The notes beneath the pieces are model-generated. The model searched no databases. It was not told the DNA's origin and worked only from the letters and a program-made list of their open reading frames with translations. A stretch of DNA of 64,000 nucleotides from Paraburkholderia piptadeniae (GTDB taxonomy: Bacteria > Pseudomonadota > Gammaproteobacteria > Burkholderiales > Burkholderiaceae), in contig NZ_CYGY02000014.1 in assembly GCF_900007165.1 (NCBI RefSeq), positions 16,260 to 80,259 of the forward strand, written 5' to 3'. Shown here piece by piece: positions 36,634 to 46,223 of the stretch. The position numbers were made by a program, and so were the translations under genes. Position 1 is the first letter of the stretch. The number at the start of each line of letters is the position of its first letter.

Positions 36634-37581
36634 TTAACGGTTGTCGCCCGCAAGCTGGACGACGAGCTCAGGCACAGCAGTGAACAGATCGCCAACCAGG
36701 CCGTAATCCGCGACACTGAAAATCGGCGCTTCCTCGTCCTTGTTGATCGCGACGATGACCTTCGAGTCCTTCATACCGGCCAGATGCTGAATTGCGCCCG
36801 AGATGCCGACCGCGAGGTACAGCTGCGGCGCGACGATCTTGCCAGTTTGACCGACCTGATAATCGTTCGGCACGTAGCCAGCGTCGACAGCTGCACGCGA
36901 TGCGCCCATTGCTGCGCCGAGCTTGTCTGCCAGAGGTTCGAGAACCTTGTTGTAGTTCTCACCGCTGCCCAGACCGCGGCCACCCGACACGATGATGTTC
37001 GCCGACGTCAGTTCCGGACGGTCCAGCTTCGTCACTTCGCGGCTCACGAACTGCGAGATGCCGGAGTCAGCCGCAGCGTCGATCTTCTCGACCGACGCGC
37101 TGCCGCCTTCCGCGGCGACCGGATCGAAGCCCGTCGCACGCACCGTGATGACCTTGATGGGATCCGCCGATTGCACGATCGCAATCGCGTTGCCGGCGTA
37201 GATCGGGCGTTCAAACGTATCGGTGCTGATTACCGCAGTGATTTCGCTGACCTGCGCGACGTCGAACTTCGCGGCGATACGCGGCGCGATGTTCTTGCCG
37301 TAAGCCGTCGCCGGCGCGAGGATGTGCGAGTAATCCTTCGCGATGTTCAGCACGGTCGCCTCGACGTTTTCCGCGAGGCCAGCGGCCAGTTGCGGCGCGT
37401 CGGCGAGCAGCACCTTTGCCACACCGGCCACTTTCGCAGCAGCATCAGCCGCGCCCTGCGCGTTGTGGCCCGCAACCAACACATGAACGTCGCCACCAAT
37501 CTTCTGCGCGGCAGCCACCGTGTTCAGCGTCGCTGCCTTGAGCGCCGCGTTGTCGTGTTCAGCAATTACCAGAATCGTCAT
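36634..37581 (-). CDS. etfA: Electron transfer flavoprotein subunit alpha
   Basis: 315 residues. The N-terminal half begins ILVIAEHDNAALKAATLNTV. The C-terminal FAD domain carries VSGGRGLGSGENYNKVLEP, GASRAAVDAGYVPNDYQVGQ, GISGAIQHLAGMKDS and INKDEEAPIFSVADYGLVGD. With EtfB it takes electrons from acyl-CoA dehydrogenases and passes them to ETF-QO, both of whose genes lie in this cluster. It is last in the minus-strand operon, 25 bases after etfB, and ends facing the LacI gene. Confidence 0.97.
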   Translation of the reverse strand: MTILVIAEHDNAALKAATLNTVAAAQKIGGDVHVLVAGHNAQGAADAAAKVAGVAKVLLADAPQLAAGLAENVEATVLNIAKDYSHILAPATAYGKNIAPRIAAKFDVAQVSEITAVISTDTFERPIYAGNAIAIVQSADPIKVITVRATGFDPVAAEGGSASVEKIDAAADSGISQFVSREVTKLDRPELTSANIIVSGGRGLGSGENYNKVLEPLADKLGAAMGASRAAVDAGYVPNDYQVGQTGKIVAPQLYLAVGISGAIQHLAGMKDSKVIVAINKDEEAPIFSVADYGLVGDLFTAVPELVVQLAGDNR

Positions 37582-37606
37582 TTCATTCGTCTCCGCGTTC
37601 CGTGGA

Positions 37607-38356
37607 TCAAAGCACCTTGGCTTCCGTCTTGAGCTTTTCGACCAGCGTCTTCACGTCGGCGACCTTCACGCCAGCCGAGCGCTTCGGCGGCTCGCTGACC
37701 TTCAGCGTCTTCAGACGCGGCGTGACATCGACGCCCAGGTCTTCCGGCTTCACGGTTTCCAGCGGCTTCTTCTTTGCCTTCATGATGTTCGGCAGCGTCA
37801 CGTAGCGCGGCTCGTTCAGGCGCAGATCGGTCGTGACGACCGCGGGCAGCTTCAGCGACAACGTTTCCGCGCCGCCGTCCACTTCGCGCGACACCGTCGC
37901 CTTGCCGTCAGCCACGACAACCTTCGACGCGAACGTCGCCTGCGGCAGATTCGTTAGCGCAGCCAGCATCTGACCCGTCTGGTTGGAGTCGTCGTCGATG
38001 GCCTGCTTGCCGAGAATCACCAGTTGCGGCTGTTCCTTGTCGACCAGCGCCTTCAGCAGCTTCGCGACAGCCAGCGGCTGCAGATCCTCATTCGATTCGA
38101 TCAGGATCGCGCGGTCCGCGCCGATCGCCAGCGCCGTGCGCAGCGTTTCCTGACATTGCGTCACGCCTGCCGACACGGCGATCACTTCCGTCGCCACGCC
38201 CGCTTCCTTCAGACGCACGGCTTCTTCGACGGCGATTTCGTCGAACGGATTCATCGACATCTTCACATTGGCAATGTCAACACCCGTGTTGTCCGACTTC
38301 ACGCGGACCTTCACGTTATAGTCAACGACCCTCTTGACAGGGACAATGATCTTCAT
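37607..38356 (-). CDS. etfB: Electron transfer flavoprotein subunit beta
   Basis: 249 residues from the ATG at [20 protein letters not shown], which is the conserved N-terminus; an upstream in-frame start adds 12 unrelated residues. Signature segments are [46 protein letters not shown] and [15 protein letters not shown] [20 protein letters not shown]. It binds AMP and pairs with EtfA. Confidence 0.97.
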   Translation of the reverse strand: MKIIVPVKRVVDYNVKVRVKSDNTGVDIANVKMSMNPFDEIAVEEAVRLKEAGVATEVIAVSAGVTQCQETLRTALAIGADRAILIESNEDLQPLAVAKLLKALVDKEQPQLVILGKQAIDDDSNQTGQMLAALTNLPQATFASKVVVADGKATVSREVDGGAETLSLKLPAVVTTDLRLNEPRYVTLPNIMKAKKKPLETVKPEDLGVDVTPRLKTLKVSEPPKRSAGVKVADVKTLVEKLKTEAKVL

Positions 38357-38469
38357 TCCGTAACACCCTAAATAAAACACCGTTGCCTTCATCCACGGAA
38401 ATGCCCCTTAGATAATCAGCTTCGATTGCCCCGGCTTCTCCGCGCACGGCCTGATTGGAGCAGATGCGA

Positions 38470-39312
38470 TCAATATGTGAAAAAGCCACGTCCACTCTTT
38501 CGCCCGAGGTACCCCGCGTCCACCATTTCCTTGAGCAACGATGCCGGCCGGTACTTTGAATCGCTGAAATCCGCATACAGCACGTTCATGATGGCGAGCG
38601 TCGTATCGAGGCCGATAAGATCCGCCAGCGCAAGCGGTCCGATTGGATGATTTGCGCCAAGCTTCATACCTTCATCGATCTCTTCGGCACTCGCCAGACC
38701 CTGTTGTAGTACGAAGATCGCCTCATTGATCATGGGTACCAGAATGCGATTGACGACAAAGCCCGGTGAATTGCTCACGCATATAGGCTGCTTCCCAATG
38801 CGCTTTGTGAAGGCAACGGTTGCATCGACCGTGGCATCGCTGGTCCGAAGGCCGCGGATGACTTCAACCAACGCCATCACAGGTACTGGATTAAAGAAGT
38901 GCATCCCGATGAAGCGCCCCGGATCACCGAGCATTGAGCCCAATCGCGTGACGGACACCGACGATGTATTGGTCGCGATGACCGAACCAGGGCGTACGAT
39001 GGCGTCGAGATTCCTGAGAATGTCTTCCTTGATCTGAATGTTCTCTGTCGCCGCTTCAATCACGAGATCGGATTCGATGAGTTCAGCCAATACCCCGCCC
39101 GCCCTGATTCGTCCCAGCGCGGCAGTTGCCTCATCCGAAGTCATTTTCCCCTTTGACACCATCCGCGCAAGATTCCCGGAGATGCTGTTGATGCCGCGTT
39201 TCGCCGCTTGCGCATCGACATCGTTGAGGGTCACATCGAGGCCGGCTGTTGCACAGACTAACGCGATACCGCAGCCCATCTGCCCCGCACCTACAATTCC
39301 AATCGTTTTCAT
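38470..39312 (-). CDS. 3-hydroxybutyryl/3-hydroxyacyl-CoA dehydrogenase
   Basis: 280 residues from the ATG at MKTIGIVGAGQMGCGIALVC, the NAD-binding motif. Catalytic His-Glu pair in GRFIGMHFFNPVPVMALVEV, then NSPGFVVNRILVPMINEAIF, and the C-terminal NHPIGPLALADLIGLD. It oxidises (S)-3-hydroxybutyryl-CoA to acetoacetyl-CoA with NAD. In a glutaryl-CoA cluster this is the step after hydration of crotonyl-CoA. It ends 113 bases before etfB and begins 13 bases after the ETF-QO stop. Confidence 0.94.
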   Translation of the reverse strand: MKTIGIVGAGQMGCGIALVCATAGLDVTLNDVDAQAAKRGINSISGNLARMVSKGKMTSDEATAALGRIRAGGVLAELIESDLVIEAATENIQIKEDILRNLDAIVRPGSVIATNTSSVSVTRLGSMLGDPGRFIGMHFFNPVPVMALVEVIRGLRTSDATVDATVAFTKRIGKQPICVSNSPGFVVNRILVPMINEAIFVLQQGLASAEEIDEGMKLGANHPIGPLALADLIGLDTTLAIMNVLYADFSDSKYRPASLLKEMVDAGYLGRKSGRGFFTY

Positions 39313-39325
39313 ATGGACCTTTGAA

Positions 39326-40990
39326 CTACATGTTCGGATAGTTCGGACCGCCACCACCTTCGGGCGTGACCCACACGATGTTTTGGGTCGGATCCTTGAT
39401 ATCGCAGGTTTTGCAGTGGATGCAGTTCTGCGCGTTGATGACGAGGCGTTCGCTGCCGTCGTCGTTCTTCACGAACTCGTAGACAGCGGCGGGGCAATAG
39501 CGGCTTTCCGGACCCGCGTAGGTTCGCAGGTTGACCTTCATCGGGACAGTCGGATCCTTGAGCGTCAGGTGGGCGGGCTGATTCTCTTCGTGGTTCGTGT
39601 TCGAGATGAACACCGAGGACAGCCGGTCGAACGTCAGCTTGCCGTCCGGCTTCGGATACTCGATCGGCTTAAACTGCGACGCCGGCTTCAGCATCTCGTG
39701 ATCCCAGTGCTGATGATGCAGCGTCCACGGCACGTTGCCGCCCATGAGCTTTTGCTCGATGCCGACCATCAGCGTGCCCAGATAGAGGCCCTTGCTCATC
39801 CACTGCTTGAAGTTGCGCGCGCGATAGAGTTCGGTGTGCAGCCACGAAGTCTTGAACGACTCGGGATACGCGGTCAGTTCGTCGCTATGGCGACCGGCCT
39901 GCACGGCGTCGAACGCGGCGTCGGCGGCGAGCATGCCCGTCTTGATTGCCGCGTGCGAACCCTTGATCCGCGACGCGTTCAAAAAGCCCGCATCGTCGCC
40001 CACCAGTGCGCCGCCCGGGAATGCGAGCTTCGGCAGCGACAGCAGTCCGCCTGCCGTGATCGCCCGCGCGCCATACGACACGCGCTTGCCGCCTTCCAGG
40101 AATTTGCGGATTTCCGGGTGCGTCTTGTAGCGCTGGAATTCTTCGAACGGCGACAGGTACGGATTCGAATAGCCGAGGCCGACCACGAAGCCCACCATCA
40201 CCTGGTTGTTGTCGATGTGATAGAGGAACGAGCCGCCGTAGGTCTGCGTATCGAGCGGCCAGCCTGCGGTGTGAATCACCAGACCCGGCTTGTGCTTCGC
40301 CGGATCGATTTCCCACAGTTCCTTGATGCCGATGCCGTACACCTGCGGATCGGCGCCATCACGCAGCTTGAACTTGTCGGAAAGCTGGCGGCCCAGATGC
40401 CCGCGCGCGCCTTCGCAGAACAGCGTGTATTTCGCGTGCAGCTCCATGCCCAGCTGAAAATTCTCCGTCGGCTCGCCGTCCTTGCCGATGCCCAGGTTGC
40501 CGGTCGCGACGCCCTTGACCGAGCCGTCGTCGTTGTAGAGCACTTCAGCGGCAGGGAAGCCCGGGAAAATTTCGACGCCCAGTGCTTCGGCCTGCTGGCC
40601 GAGCCAGCGCGTGACGTTGGCGAGGCTGATCACGTAGTTGCCGTGATTCTTGAAGTTATCGGGCAGCGCCCAGTTCGGCACGGACTTCGCGCCCGTTTCG
40701 TTCAGGAACAGGAAGCGGTCTTCCGTGACTTCGACGTCCAGCGGCGCGCCTTTTTCCTTCCAGTCCGGAATCAGTTCGTTCAGCGCGCGGGGGTCCATCA
40801 CCGCGCCCGAGAGGATATGCGCCCCAATTTCCGAGCCTTTTTCGAGCACGCAGACGCCGATTTCGACGCCTTTTTCCGCGGCACGCTGCTTCAGGCGAAT
40901 GGCCGCCGACAGGCCCGCCGGGCCGCCGCCGACGATCACCACGTCATATTCCATCGACTCGCGCGGGCTGCGAAGTTCCGGGGGATTCAT
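39326..40990 (-). CDS. Electron transfer flavoprotein-ubiquinone oxidoreductase (ETF-QO)
   Basis: 554 residues. FAD motif YDVVIVGGGPAGLSAAIRLK near residue 14, followed by EIGAHILSGAVMDPRALNEL and GALVGDDAGFLNASRIKGSH. The membrane-associated amphipathic segment is in the middle, and the C-terminus holds the 4Fe-4S site: RYCPAAVYEF and NAQNCIHCKTCDIKDPTQNI. It oxidises reduced ETF and reduces ubiquinone at the inner membrane. An ATG 12 codons later is an alternative start. In this operon it links glutaryl-CoA dehydrogenase to the respiratory chain. Confidence 0.97.
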   Translation of the reverse strand: MNPPELRSPRESMEYDVVIVGGGPAGLSAAIRLKQRAAEKGVEIGVCVLEKGSEIGAHILSGAVMDPRALNELIPDWKEKGAPLDVEVTEDRFLFLNETGAKSVPNWALPDNFKNHGNYVISLANVTRWLGQQAEALGVEIFPGFPAAEVLYNDDGSVKGVATGNLGIGKDGEPTENFQLGMELHAKYTLFCEGARGHLGRQLSDKFKLRDGADPQVYGIGIKELWEIDPAKHKPGLVIHTAGWPLDTQTYGGSFLYHIDNNQVMVGFVVGLGYSNPYLSPFEEFQRYKTHPEIRKFLEGGKRVSYGARAITAGGLLSLPKLAFPGGALVGDDAGFLNASRIKGSHAAIKTGMLAADAAFDAVQAGRHSDELTAYPESFKTSWLHTELYRARNFKQWMSKGLYLGTLMVGIEQKLMGGNVPWTLHHQHWDHEMLKPASQFKPIEYPKPDGKLTFDRLSSVFISNTNHEENQPAHLTLKDPTVPMKVNLRTYAGPESRYCPAAVYEFVKNDDGSERLVINAQNCIHCKTCDIKDPTQNIVWVTPEGGGGPNYPNM

Positions 40991-41045
40991 GTATTGAGGT
41001 TCCAGTCAGACCACACAAGCAGAGGTGGCGCACGGTCGGCATTGA

Positions 41046-42284
41046 TTAGCAAGGCGATGAGCGGTGTGATTCGTCGATATCCGCCGCAGCCAGATCCAGC
41101 CAGTCCTGAAGGACCTCCTCCGTGTGCTGCCCCAGCGTCGGTGGTGCATGACGGTACTGCACCGGCGACTCCGACATACGGATCGGATTTGCGACCAGCG
41201 CCACCTGTTCCGTCAGCGGATGCGGCATCTCGATGCGCACGTTGCGCGACTGCACCTGTGGGTCCACGAATACCTGGCTCAGGTTGTTGATTGGGCCACA
41301 CGGCACGCCCGCCCTCTCCATCAAGCCTATCCACTCACCTGTCGCACGCAATACTGTCGTGTCGCGAATCATCGCGACCAGCTGGTCCCGATGCTTAACA
41401 CGCTGCGCATTGCTAGCAAAGCGTTCGTCCGCGGCCCATCCCGGTTCGCCCAGTGTTTTGCAGAGGCTCGCGAACTGACTGTCGTTGCCGACCGCAATGA
41501 TCATGTGACCATCGGCCGTCGGGAAATCCTGGTAGGGCACGATGTTCGGATGCGCATTTCCGATACGGCGAGGCACCACATTACCAACAAGATAATTCGT
41601 CGCCTGGTTGGCAAGGCAGGCGACCTGCACGTCGAGCAAAGCGAGATCGATATGCTGCCCAGCTCCAGAGCGCTCGCGGCGAGCAAGCGCCGCCAGGATC
41701 GCGACCGTCGCATAGAGACCTGTCGTGATGTCCGTCAGTGCAACGCCCACCTTCAACGGACCTTCGCCTTCCGTGCCATCCGCACGACCTGTGACGCTCA
41801 TCAGCCCGCCCATGCCCTGAATCAGGAAGTCGTAACCGGCGCGTGCAGCATACGGTCCCGTCTGGCCAAATCCCGTGATCGAACAATAGATGAGGCGAGG
41901 ATTCAGCTCTTTGAGGCTCGCGTAATCCAGCCCGTACTGGCTGAGTCCGCCGACCTTGAAGTTCTCAATAAGCACGTCTGCCTTGCTGGCCAGCTCCCTG
42001 ACGAGCCGTTGTCCATCGGGCTGACTCAGGTCGATCGCCACCGACCGCTTGTTGCGATTGGCGCACAGATAGTAAGCGGACTCGCCGGTCGACTCACCAT
42101 CAACATCGTTCAGCCACGGCGGCCCCCAGGCACGCGTATCGTCGCCCGTACCGGGTCGTTCGACCTTGACCACATCCGCGCCCAGATCGGCCAGCAACTG
42201 GCTCGCCCATGGACCCGCCAGCACGCGGGAAAGGTCCAGCACGCGCAGACCGTCGAGCGCTCCCTTGTTCGAAGTCTCGTTCAT
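41046..42284 (-). CDS. CaiB/BaiF-family CoA-transferase (probable glutarate CoA-transferase)
   Basis: 412 residues of class III CoA-transferase: LDGLRVLDLSRVLAGPWASQ, LADLGADVVKVERPG, YLCANRNKRSVAID, ENFKVGGLSQYGLDY, and GGLMSVTGRADG near the catalytic Asp. It moves CoA from a donor such as succinyl-CoA to a dicarboxylic acid. Only six bases separate it from glutaryl-CoA dehydrogenase, and the same gene pair occurs with human SUGCT/GCDH function, so glutarate activation is the favoured role (inference). Confidence 0.9.
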   Translation of the reverse strand: MNETSNKGALDGLRVLDLSRVLAGPWASQLLADLGADVVKVERPGTGDDTRAWGPPWLNDVDGESTGESAYYLCANRNKRSVAIDLSQPDGQRLVRELASKADVLIENFKVGGLSQYGLDYASLKELNPRLIYCSITGFGQTGPYAARAGYDFLIQGMGGLMSVTGRADGTEGEGPLKVGVALTDITTGLYATVAILAALARRERSGAGQHIDLALLDVQVACLANQATNYLVGNVVPRRIGNAHPNIVPYQDFPTADGHMIIAVGNDSQFASLCKTLGEPGWAADERFASNAQRVKHRDQLVAMIRDTTVLRATGEWIGLMERAGVPCGPINNLSQVFVDPQVQSRNVRIEMPHPLTEQVALVANPIRMSESPVQYRHAPPTLGQHTEEVLQDWLDLAAADIDESHRSSPC

Positions 42285-42290
42285 GGCTAC

Positions 42291-43478
42291 TCAGAACGCA
42301 GCGATGCCGGTGATTGCACGGCCAAGAATGAGCGCATGGACATCGTGCGTACCCTCGTAGGTGTTGACCACCTCCAGATTCACCAGATGCCGCGCAACCC
42401 CAAACTCATCGCTGATTCCGTTGCCGCCGAGCATATCGCGCGCAACTCGGGCGATATCGAGTGACTTCCCACACGAGTTGCGTTTCATGATCGACGTGAT
42501 TTCGACGGCCGCTGTGCCCTCATCCTTCATCCGGCCAAGGCGAAGACACCCCTGCAGACCAAGCGTGATTTCCGTCTGCATGTCGGCCAGCTTCTTCTGG
42601 ACCAGCTGGTTCGCTGCGAGCGGCCTGCCGAACTGCTTGCGATCGAGAACGTACTGGCGCGCGCGATGCCAACAGTCTTCGGCAGCACCCAGCGCACCCC
42701 ATGCGATCCCGTAACGCGCGCTGTTCAGGCAGGTGAACGGCCCCTTCAAACCGCGGACGTCCGGAAACGCGTTTTCTTCCGGGCAGAACACGTCATCCAT
42801 CACGATCTCACCCGTAATCGACGCACGCAGGCCGACCTTGCCATGGATTGCCGGCGCGGAAAGCCCTTTCCAGCCCTTCTCAAGCACGAATCCGCGGATC
42901 GCACCTTCATCGTCCTTCGCCCAGACGACGAACACATCGGCGATGGGGCTATTCGTGATCCACATTTTGCTGCCCGTCAGCAGATACCCGCCGTCGACCT
43001 TCCTTGCACGCGTCATCATGCTGCCCGGATCAGAACCGTGATTGGGTTCCGTCAAACCGAAACAACCGATCCATTCGCCTCGCGCCAACCGGGGAAGATA
43101 CTTCTGCCGCGTCGCTTCACTGCCGAATTCGTTGATCGGCACCATCACGAGCGACGACTGCACGCTCATCATCGAGCGATATCCGGAATCGACTCGCTCC
43201 ACTTCCCGCGCGACGAGGCCATAGCAAACATAGTTGAGACCTGCTCCACCGTACGCTTCGGGAAGCGTGGCGCCCAGCAAACCAAGCTCGCCCATCTCAC
43301 GAAAGATCTCGGTATCCGTATGTTCGCAGCGAAAGGCCTCGAGCACACGCGGTGCGAGACGTTCCTGACAATATGCATGCGCCGATTCGCGCACGAGGCG
43401 CTCCTCCTCCGTCAGCTGCTGGTCCAGCAGTAGTGGGTCCTCCCACTGAAACGACGTCGACTTGTGCTGTGCACTCAT
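42291..43478 (-). CDS. gcdH: Glutaryl-CoA dehydrogenase
   Basis: 395 residues from ATG at [20 protein letters not shown]; a longer upstream frame would overrun the regulatory region. The decarboxylating-GCDH fingerprint is present: [16 protein letters not shown] with the glutarate-binding Arg, [27 protein letters not shown] and the catalytic Glu in [20 protein letters not shown]. It converts glutaryl-CoA to crotonyl-CoA and CO2 and passes electrons to ETF. Followed directly by the CaiB gene, and divergent from the LysR gene with a perfect dyad between. Confidence 0.96.
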   Translation of the reverse strand: MSAQHKSTSFQWEDPLLLDQQLTEEERLVRESAHAYCQERLAPRVLEAFRCEHTDTEIFREMGELGLLGATLPEAYGGAGLNYVCYGLVAREVERVDSGYRSMMSVQSSLVMVPINEFGSEATRQKYLPRLARGEWIGCFGLTEPNHGSDPGSMMTRARKVDGGYLLTGSKMWITNSPIADVFVVWAKDDEGAIRGFVLEKGWKGLSAPAIHGKVGLRASITGEIVMDDVFCPEENAFPDVRGLKGPFTCLNSARYGIAWGALGAAEDCWHRARQYVLDRKQFGRPLAANQLVQKKLADMQTEITLGLQGCLRLGRMKDEGTAAVEITSIMKRNSCGKSLDIARVARDMLGGNGISDEFGVARHLVNLEVVNTYEGTHDVHALILGRAITGIAAF

Positions 43479-43558
43479 TTCATACTCTATACAGGATGGG
43501 TATGAAGCGAATTTACAGACGCTTTTCGACCTATTCAAACGATTTGTTTGCACTGACC

Positions 43559-43575
43559 TGTGCGAAAATCGCACA
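43559..43575. promoter_or_regulatory. Operator dyad TGTGCGA-AAA-TCGCACA (probable GcdR box)
   Basis: Perfect 7-bp inverted repeat with a 3-base centre, 30 bases upstream of the LysR ATG and 81 from the gcdH ATG on the other strand. Location in the divergent promoter makes it the best candidate for the LysR regulator's binding box. Confidence 0.7.
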
Positions 43576-43604
43576 AATCAGCCACGATCATCCAAGGCGC
43601 CATC

Positions 43605-44516
43605 ATGCGCAGAAAGATCCCTTCGACGGCAGCGCTGTCCGCATTCGAAACGGCCGCTCGCCATCAGAGTTTCACCAAGGCGGCGGATGAACTCGCCGTG
43701 ACGCAAAGTGCGATATGCCGTCAGATAGGCTCGCTGGAGGAATTCCTCGGCGTGAAACTGTTCCGACGTGACCGGCGCGGCGTCGGCCTCACCGAAGCCG
43801 GCGTCATCTACAGTCGCAAGGTTGCATCGCGCCTGGATGAAGTGGAACGCGACACGCTGGAACTCATGGCTAAGGGCGGCCACGGTGGATCACTTGAACT
43901 GGCTGTCGTCCCGACGTTCGCGACAAAGTGGCTTTTGCCGCGCATACCCTGCTTCAATGAGGCGTATCCGGACATCACCGTCAATCTTACGGTCCGCACG
44001 CGACCATTTCTTTTCGACGACACGGAGTTCGACGCGGCGATTCATGCGGGCACCGCGATCTGGCCGGGCACGGAAGGCACCTTCCTGATGCGTGAAAGCC
44101 TGATCGCCGTATGCAGCCCGAAGCTGATTGCACCACGCACCAGACTAACTGCGACGGACTGGCGCCGGTACCCTCTTCTGCAACAGAGCACGCGCCCCTA
44201 TGCGTGGCGAGACTGGTTTGCGTCGCGCAACATGCAGGTTGAAGGGGATATGTCGGGTCCGAGACTCGAGCTATTTTCGATGCTCGCCGAAGCGGCAATT
44301 CACGGTATGGGTATCGCGCTCATTCCTCGCCTGCTCATCGAGGACGAACTACAGCGCGGCGCATTGATCCAGGCGGCGAGCCACGAATATCCCGGCAATC
44401 GCTCCTACTACCTGATCTACCCGGAGCGTAAGGCCGACAATGCGGCGCTAAAGATGTTTCGGGCATGGATCGATGCGCAGGCGCAGCAATATCGAAAGCC
44501 CATGGGACTTGAATGA
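43605..44516 (+). CDS. LysR-family regulator of the glutaryl-CoA module (GcdR-like)
   Basis: 303 residues from the ATG at MRRKIPSTAALSAFETAARH; the frame upstream overlaps the operator dyad so the later start is preferred. HTH region QSFTKAADELAVTQSAICRQ. GcvA-like branch with FRRDRRGVGLTEAG and a C-terminal IPRLLIEDELQRG. Divergent from gcdH, so it probably activates gcdH and the CaiB gene in response to glutarate or glutaryl-CoA (inference from known gcdR arrangement). Confidence 0.92.
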   Translation: MRRKIPSTAALSAFETAARHQSFTKAADELAVTQSAICRQIGSLEEFLGVKLFRRDRRGVGLTEAGVIYSRKVASRLDEVERDTLELMAKGGHGGSLELAVVPTFATKWLLPRIPCFNEAYPDITVNLTVRTRPFLFDDTEFDAAIHAGTAIWPGTEGTFLMRESLIAVCSPKLIAPRTRLTATDWRRYPLLQQSTRPYAWRDWFASRNMQVEGDMSGPRLELFSMLAEAAIHGMGIALIPRLLIEDELQRGALIQAASHEYPGNRSYYLIYPERKADNAALKMFRAWIDAQAQQYRKPMGLE

Positions 44517-44599
44517 AGTGAAGTCGGACGGCTCTTACAAGCCCTCCTCGACGGGTGAGTCATTCTGCTATGGAAGACCACCCGCCCGCACTCATGGCA

Positions 44600-45769
44600 T
44601 CAGAACTTGACGCGCAAACCGGCACTAGTCAGGAACTGCTTGTTGGTGGACGAAGGGCCACCGCTGCCGCCAATGAATGCACCACTGAAAATCGTTCCCG
44701 ACGCCCCTGTCACGTGCTGATATTCGGCCATAAGATAGACGTCTGTGCGCTTGGACAACGAATACGATGTCATCAGATTGAACTGGTTCCAGCGCGGCTT
44801 CGCATGCATCGAAGCGTTCGAATACGATCCATCCGTGAAGGTGTATGACGCGGCCACCACCCACGCCGGCGTAATCAGATAGCGAACATTCGCTTCGTAG
44901 TTGTCGAAAGTCAGGTCGGTGGGCGAACCAGTGGGAGCCGGTGCAAGCGTACTGCCGCGATACACGGCTGTAGTATCGTCGTAACGCGAGTGACTCCACA
45001 CCACCCCCAGCGTCGCCGGACCAATCACATACGCGCCGCCGACGCCCCATACCTGCTGGCGCGCCGCATGAAATGTCGCATCTCCCGAAGTAGATGAGCC
45101 GTCGAGTGCACCCGCTGCGCCATCCCCCGGATTGTCGATACGCATGTACGCAGCACTGAGCGTGAAGGGACCGTGGTTATAGGTCGCACCCGCACTGAAC
45201 GCGCGATTGTCGGCGAAATCCCCAGCCTTGTTTGAGAAAGCATACAAACTGCCAAACTTCAACCCATTGATATCCGGGCTGGCGTATTTAACGGCGTTGT
45301 CGAGCCGGAAGAAATCGCCGAAGTTATCGTTATCCATCGGATGCATGAATTCGAGGCCGCCCACAAAGCTTTGTGCGAGACTTCGCGGCGCGAGATAGTC
45401 GACGACTGAATCGTACTGGCGACCCAACGTGACTGCGCCATATGAACTGGACATGCCGACCCATGCCTGGCGTCCAAACAGACGCCCACCTTGCTGAAGC
45501 CCGCCGTTGGTACCCGTAAACCCGTTCTCGAGTTTGAAGATCGCCTGCAGCCCGCCGCCCAGATCCTCACTCCCCGTCAGCCCCCAACGGTTGCCAACAA
45601 TATTGCCCGACGAAGCAAAAACGTTGCTGCGACCCGCACCGCTCGCCGTGCGCTGATTGTTCACATACGACACACCATTGTCGATCAACCCGTAAAGGGT
45701 GACGGAACTCTGTGCATGTGCCGCTACACCCAAGCAACCGCAAATCGCGGGTACAAGAAGCCTCTTCAT
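44600..45769 (-). CDS. Outer-membrane porin (Gram-negative trimeric type), regulon member
   Basis: 389 residues. A signal peptide (LLVPAICGCLGVAAHAQ) precedes SSVTLYGLIDNGVSYVNNQR, then GNRWGLTGSEDLGGGLQAIF, RQAWVGMSSSYGAVTLGRQY and C-terminal GLRVKF with a terminal Phe. It resembles the other porin here but is a distinct paralogue. Its upstream gap of 454 bases to the divergent dehydrogenase contains two LacI-type palindromes, so it is probably induced together with the dehydrogenase to let the substrate into the periplasm. Confidence 0.94.
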   Translation of the reverse strand: MKRLLVPAICGCLGVAAHAQSSVTLYGLIDNGVSYVNNQRTASGAGRSNVFASSGNIVGNRWGLTGSEDLGGGLQAIFKLENGFTGTNGGLQQGGRLFGRQAWVGMSSSYGAVTLGRQYDSVVDYLAPRSLAQSFVGGLEFMHPMDNDNFGDFFRLDNAVKYASPDINGLKFGSLYAFSNKAGDFADNRAFSAGATYNHGPFTLSAAYMRIDNPGDGAAGALDGSSTSGDATFHAARQQVWGVGGAYVIGPATLGVVWSHSRYDDTTAVYRGSTLAPAPTGSPTDLTFDNYEANVRYLITPAWVVAASYTFTDGSYSNASMHAKPRWNQFNLMTSYSLSKRTDVYLMAEYQHVTGASGTIFSGAFIGGSGGPSSTNKQFLTSAGLRVKF

Positions 45770-45990
45770 TCCTTTGTCTCCTGCCAGTCGTGGTAATCAG
45801 GTTTGTTTTACGTAGTGCTATACCTTCAGAGAACAACGCGGCGCACCGCACAGCGACATCACATGATTTCAAACGCGCATTTTTTTTGCACGTCGCTGTT
45901 TCCTTTCGTTCTTGTCGTACCAATCGTTCACAGGTGAGCGGAGGAATTCCGCCAGCTCGCAGATGAAGCTGGCTCCGTCTCCCTATTGAG

Positions 45991-46004
45991 CGCGAACGTT
46001 AGCA
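45991..46004. promoter_or_regulatory. LacI-type operator, site C
   Basis: GCGAACGTTAGC, one mismatch from the perfect palindrome, 222 bases upstream of the porin ATG. Confidence 0.65.
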
Positions 46005-46144
46005 TTGACGAGCGGAGTCTAGTTGTGGATTTTTATTGTGTCAATCGGGTTTTCGAGTACCTAAATCAAGGGCTTACGCTAAATTCACAGGTTCCGTCGC
46101 AGGACATCCATGACAAACCCACGCTTGGCATCATCCAAATGTCA

Positions 46145-46158
46145 TGCTAACGTTAGTG
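46145..46158. promoter_or_regulatory. LacI-type operator, site D
   Basis: GCTAACGTTAGT, one mismatch from the perfect palindrome, 66 bases upstream of the hydroxyacid dehydrogenase ATG and centred 154 bases from site C. Confidence 0.68.
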
Positions 46159-46223
46159 CAAATGAAGCACACCGTTCAACACCCGCGGCAAGCACTTCCC
46201 TACCAACACCCAGGTTCAATCCC

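Larger units (their letters stand above)
45770..46223. other. Divergent control region between porin and hydroxyacid dehydrogenase
   Basis: Contains LacI-type palindromes C and D. An in-frame ATG upstream of the dehydrogenase would place palindrome D inside the coding region, which favours the later dehydrogenase start. No other feature seen. Confidence 0.5.

Noticed and set aside
39038..41290. Plus-strand frame of 750 codons
   Set aside because: It lies antisense to ETF-QO, the 3-hydroxyacyl-CoA dehydrogenase and the CaiB gene, is rich in Arg and His, and has no family features. It is a shadow of high-GC coding DNA.
41124..42464. Plus-strand frame of 446 codons
   Set aside because: Antisense to the CaiB CoA-transferase, which has clear family motifs.
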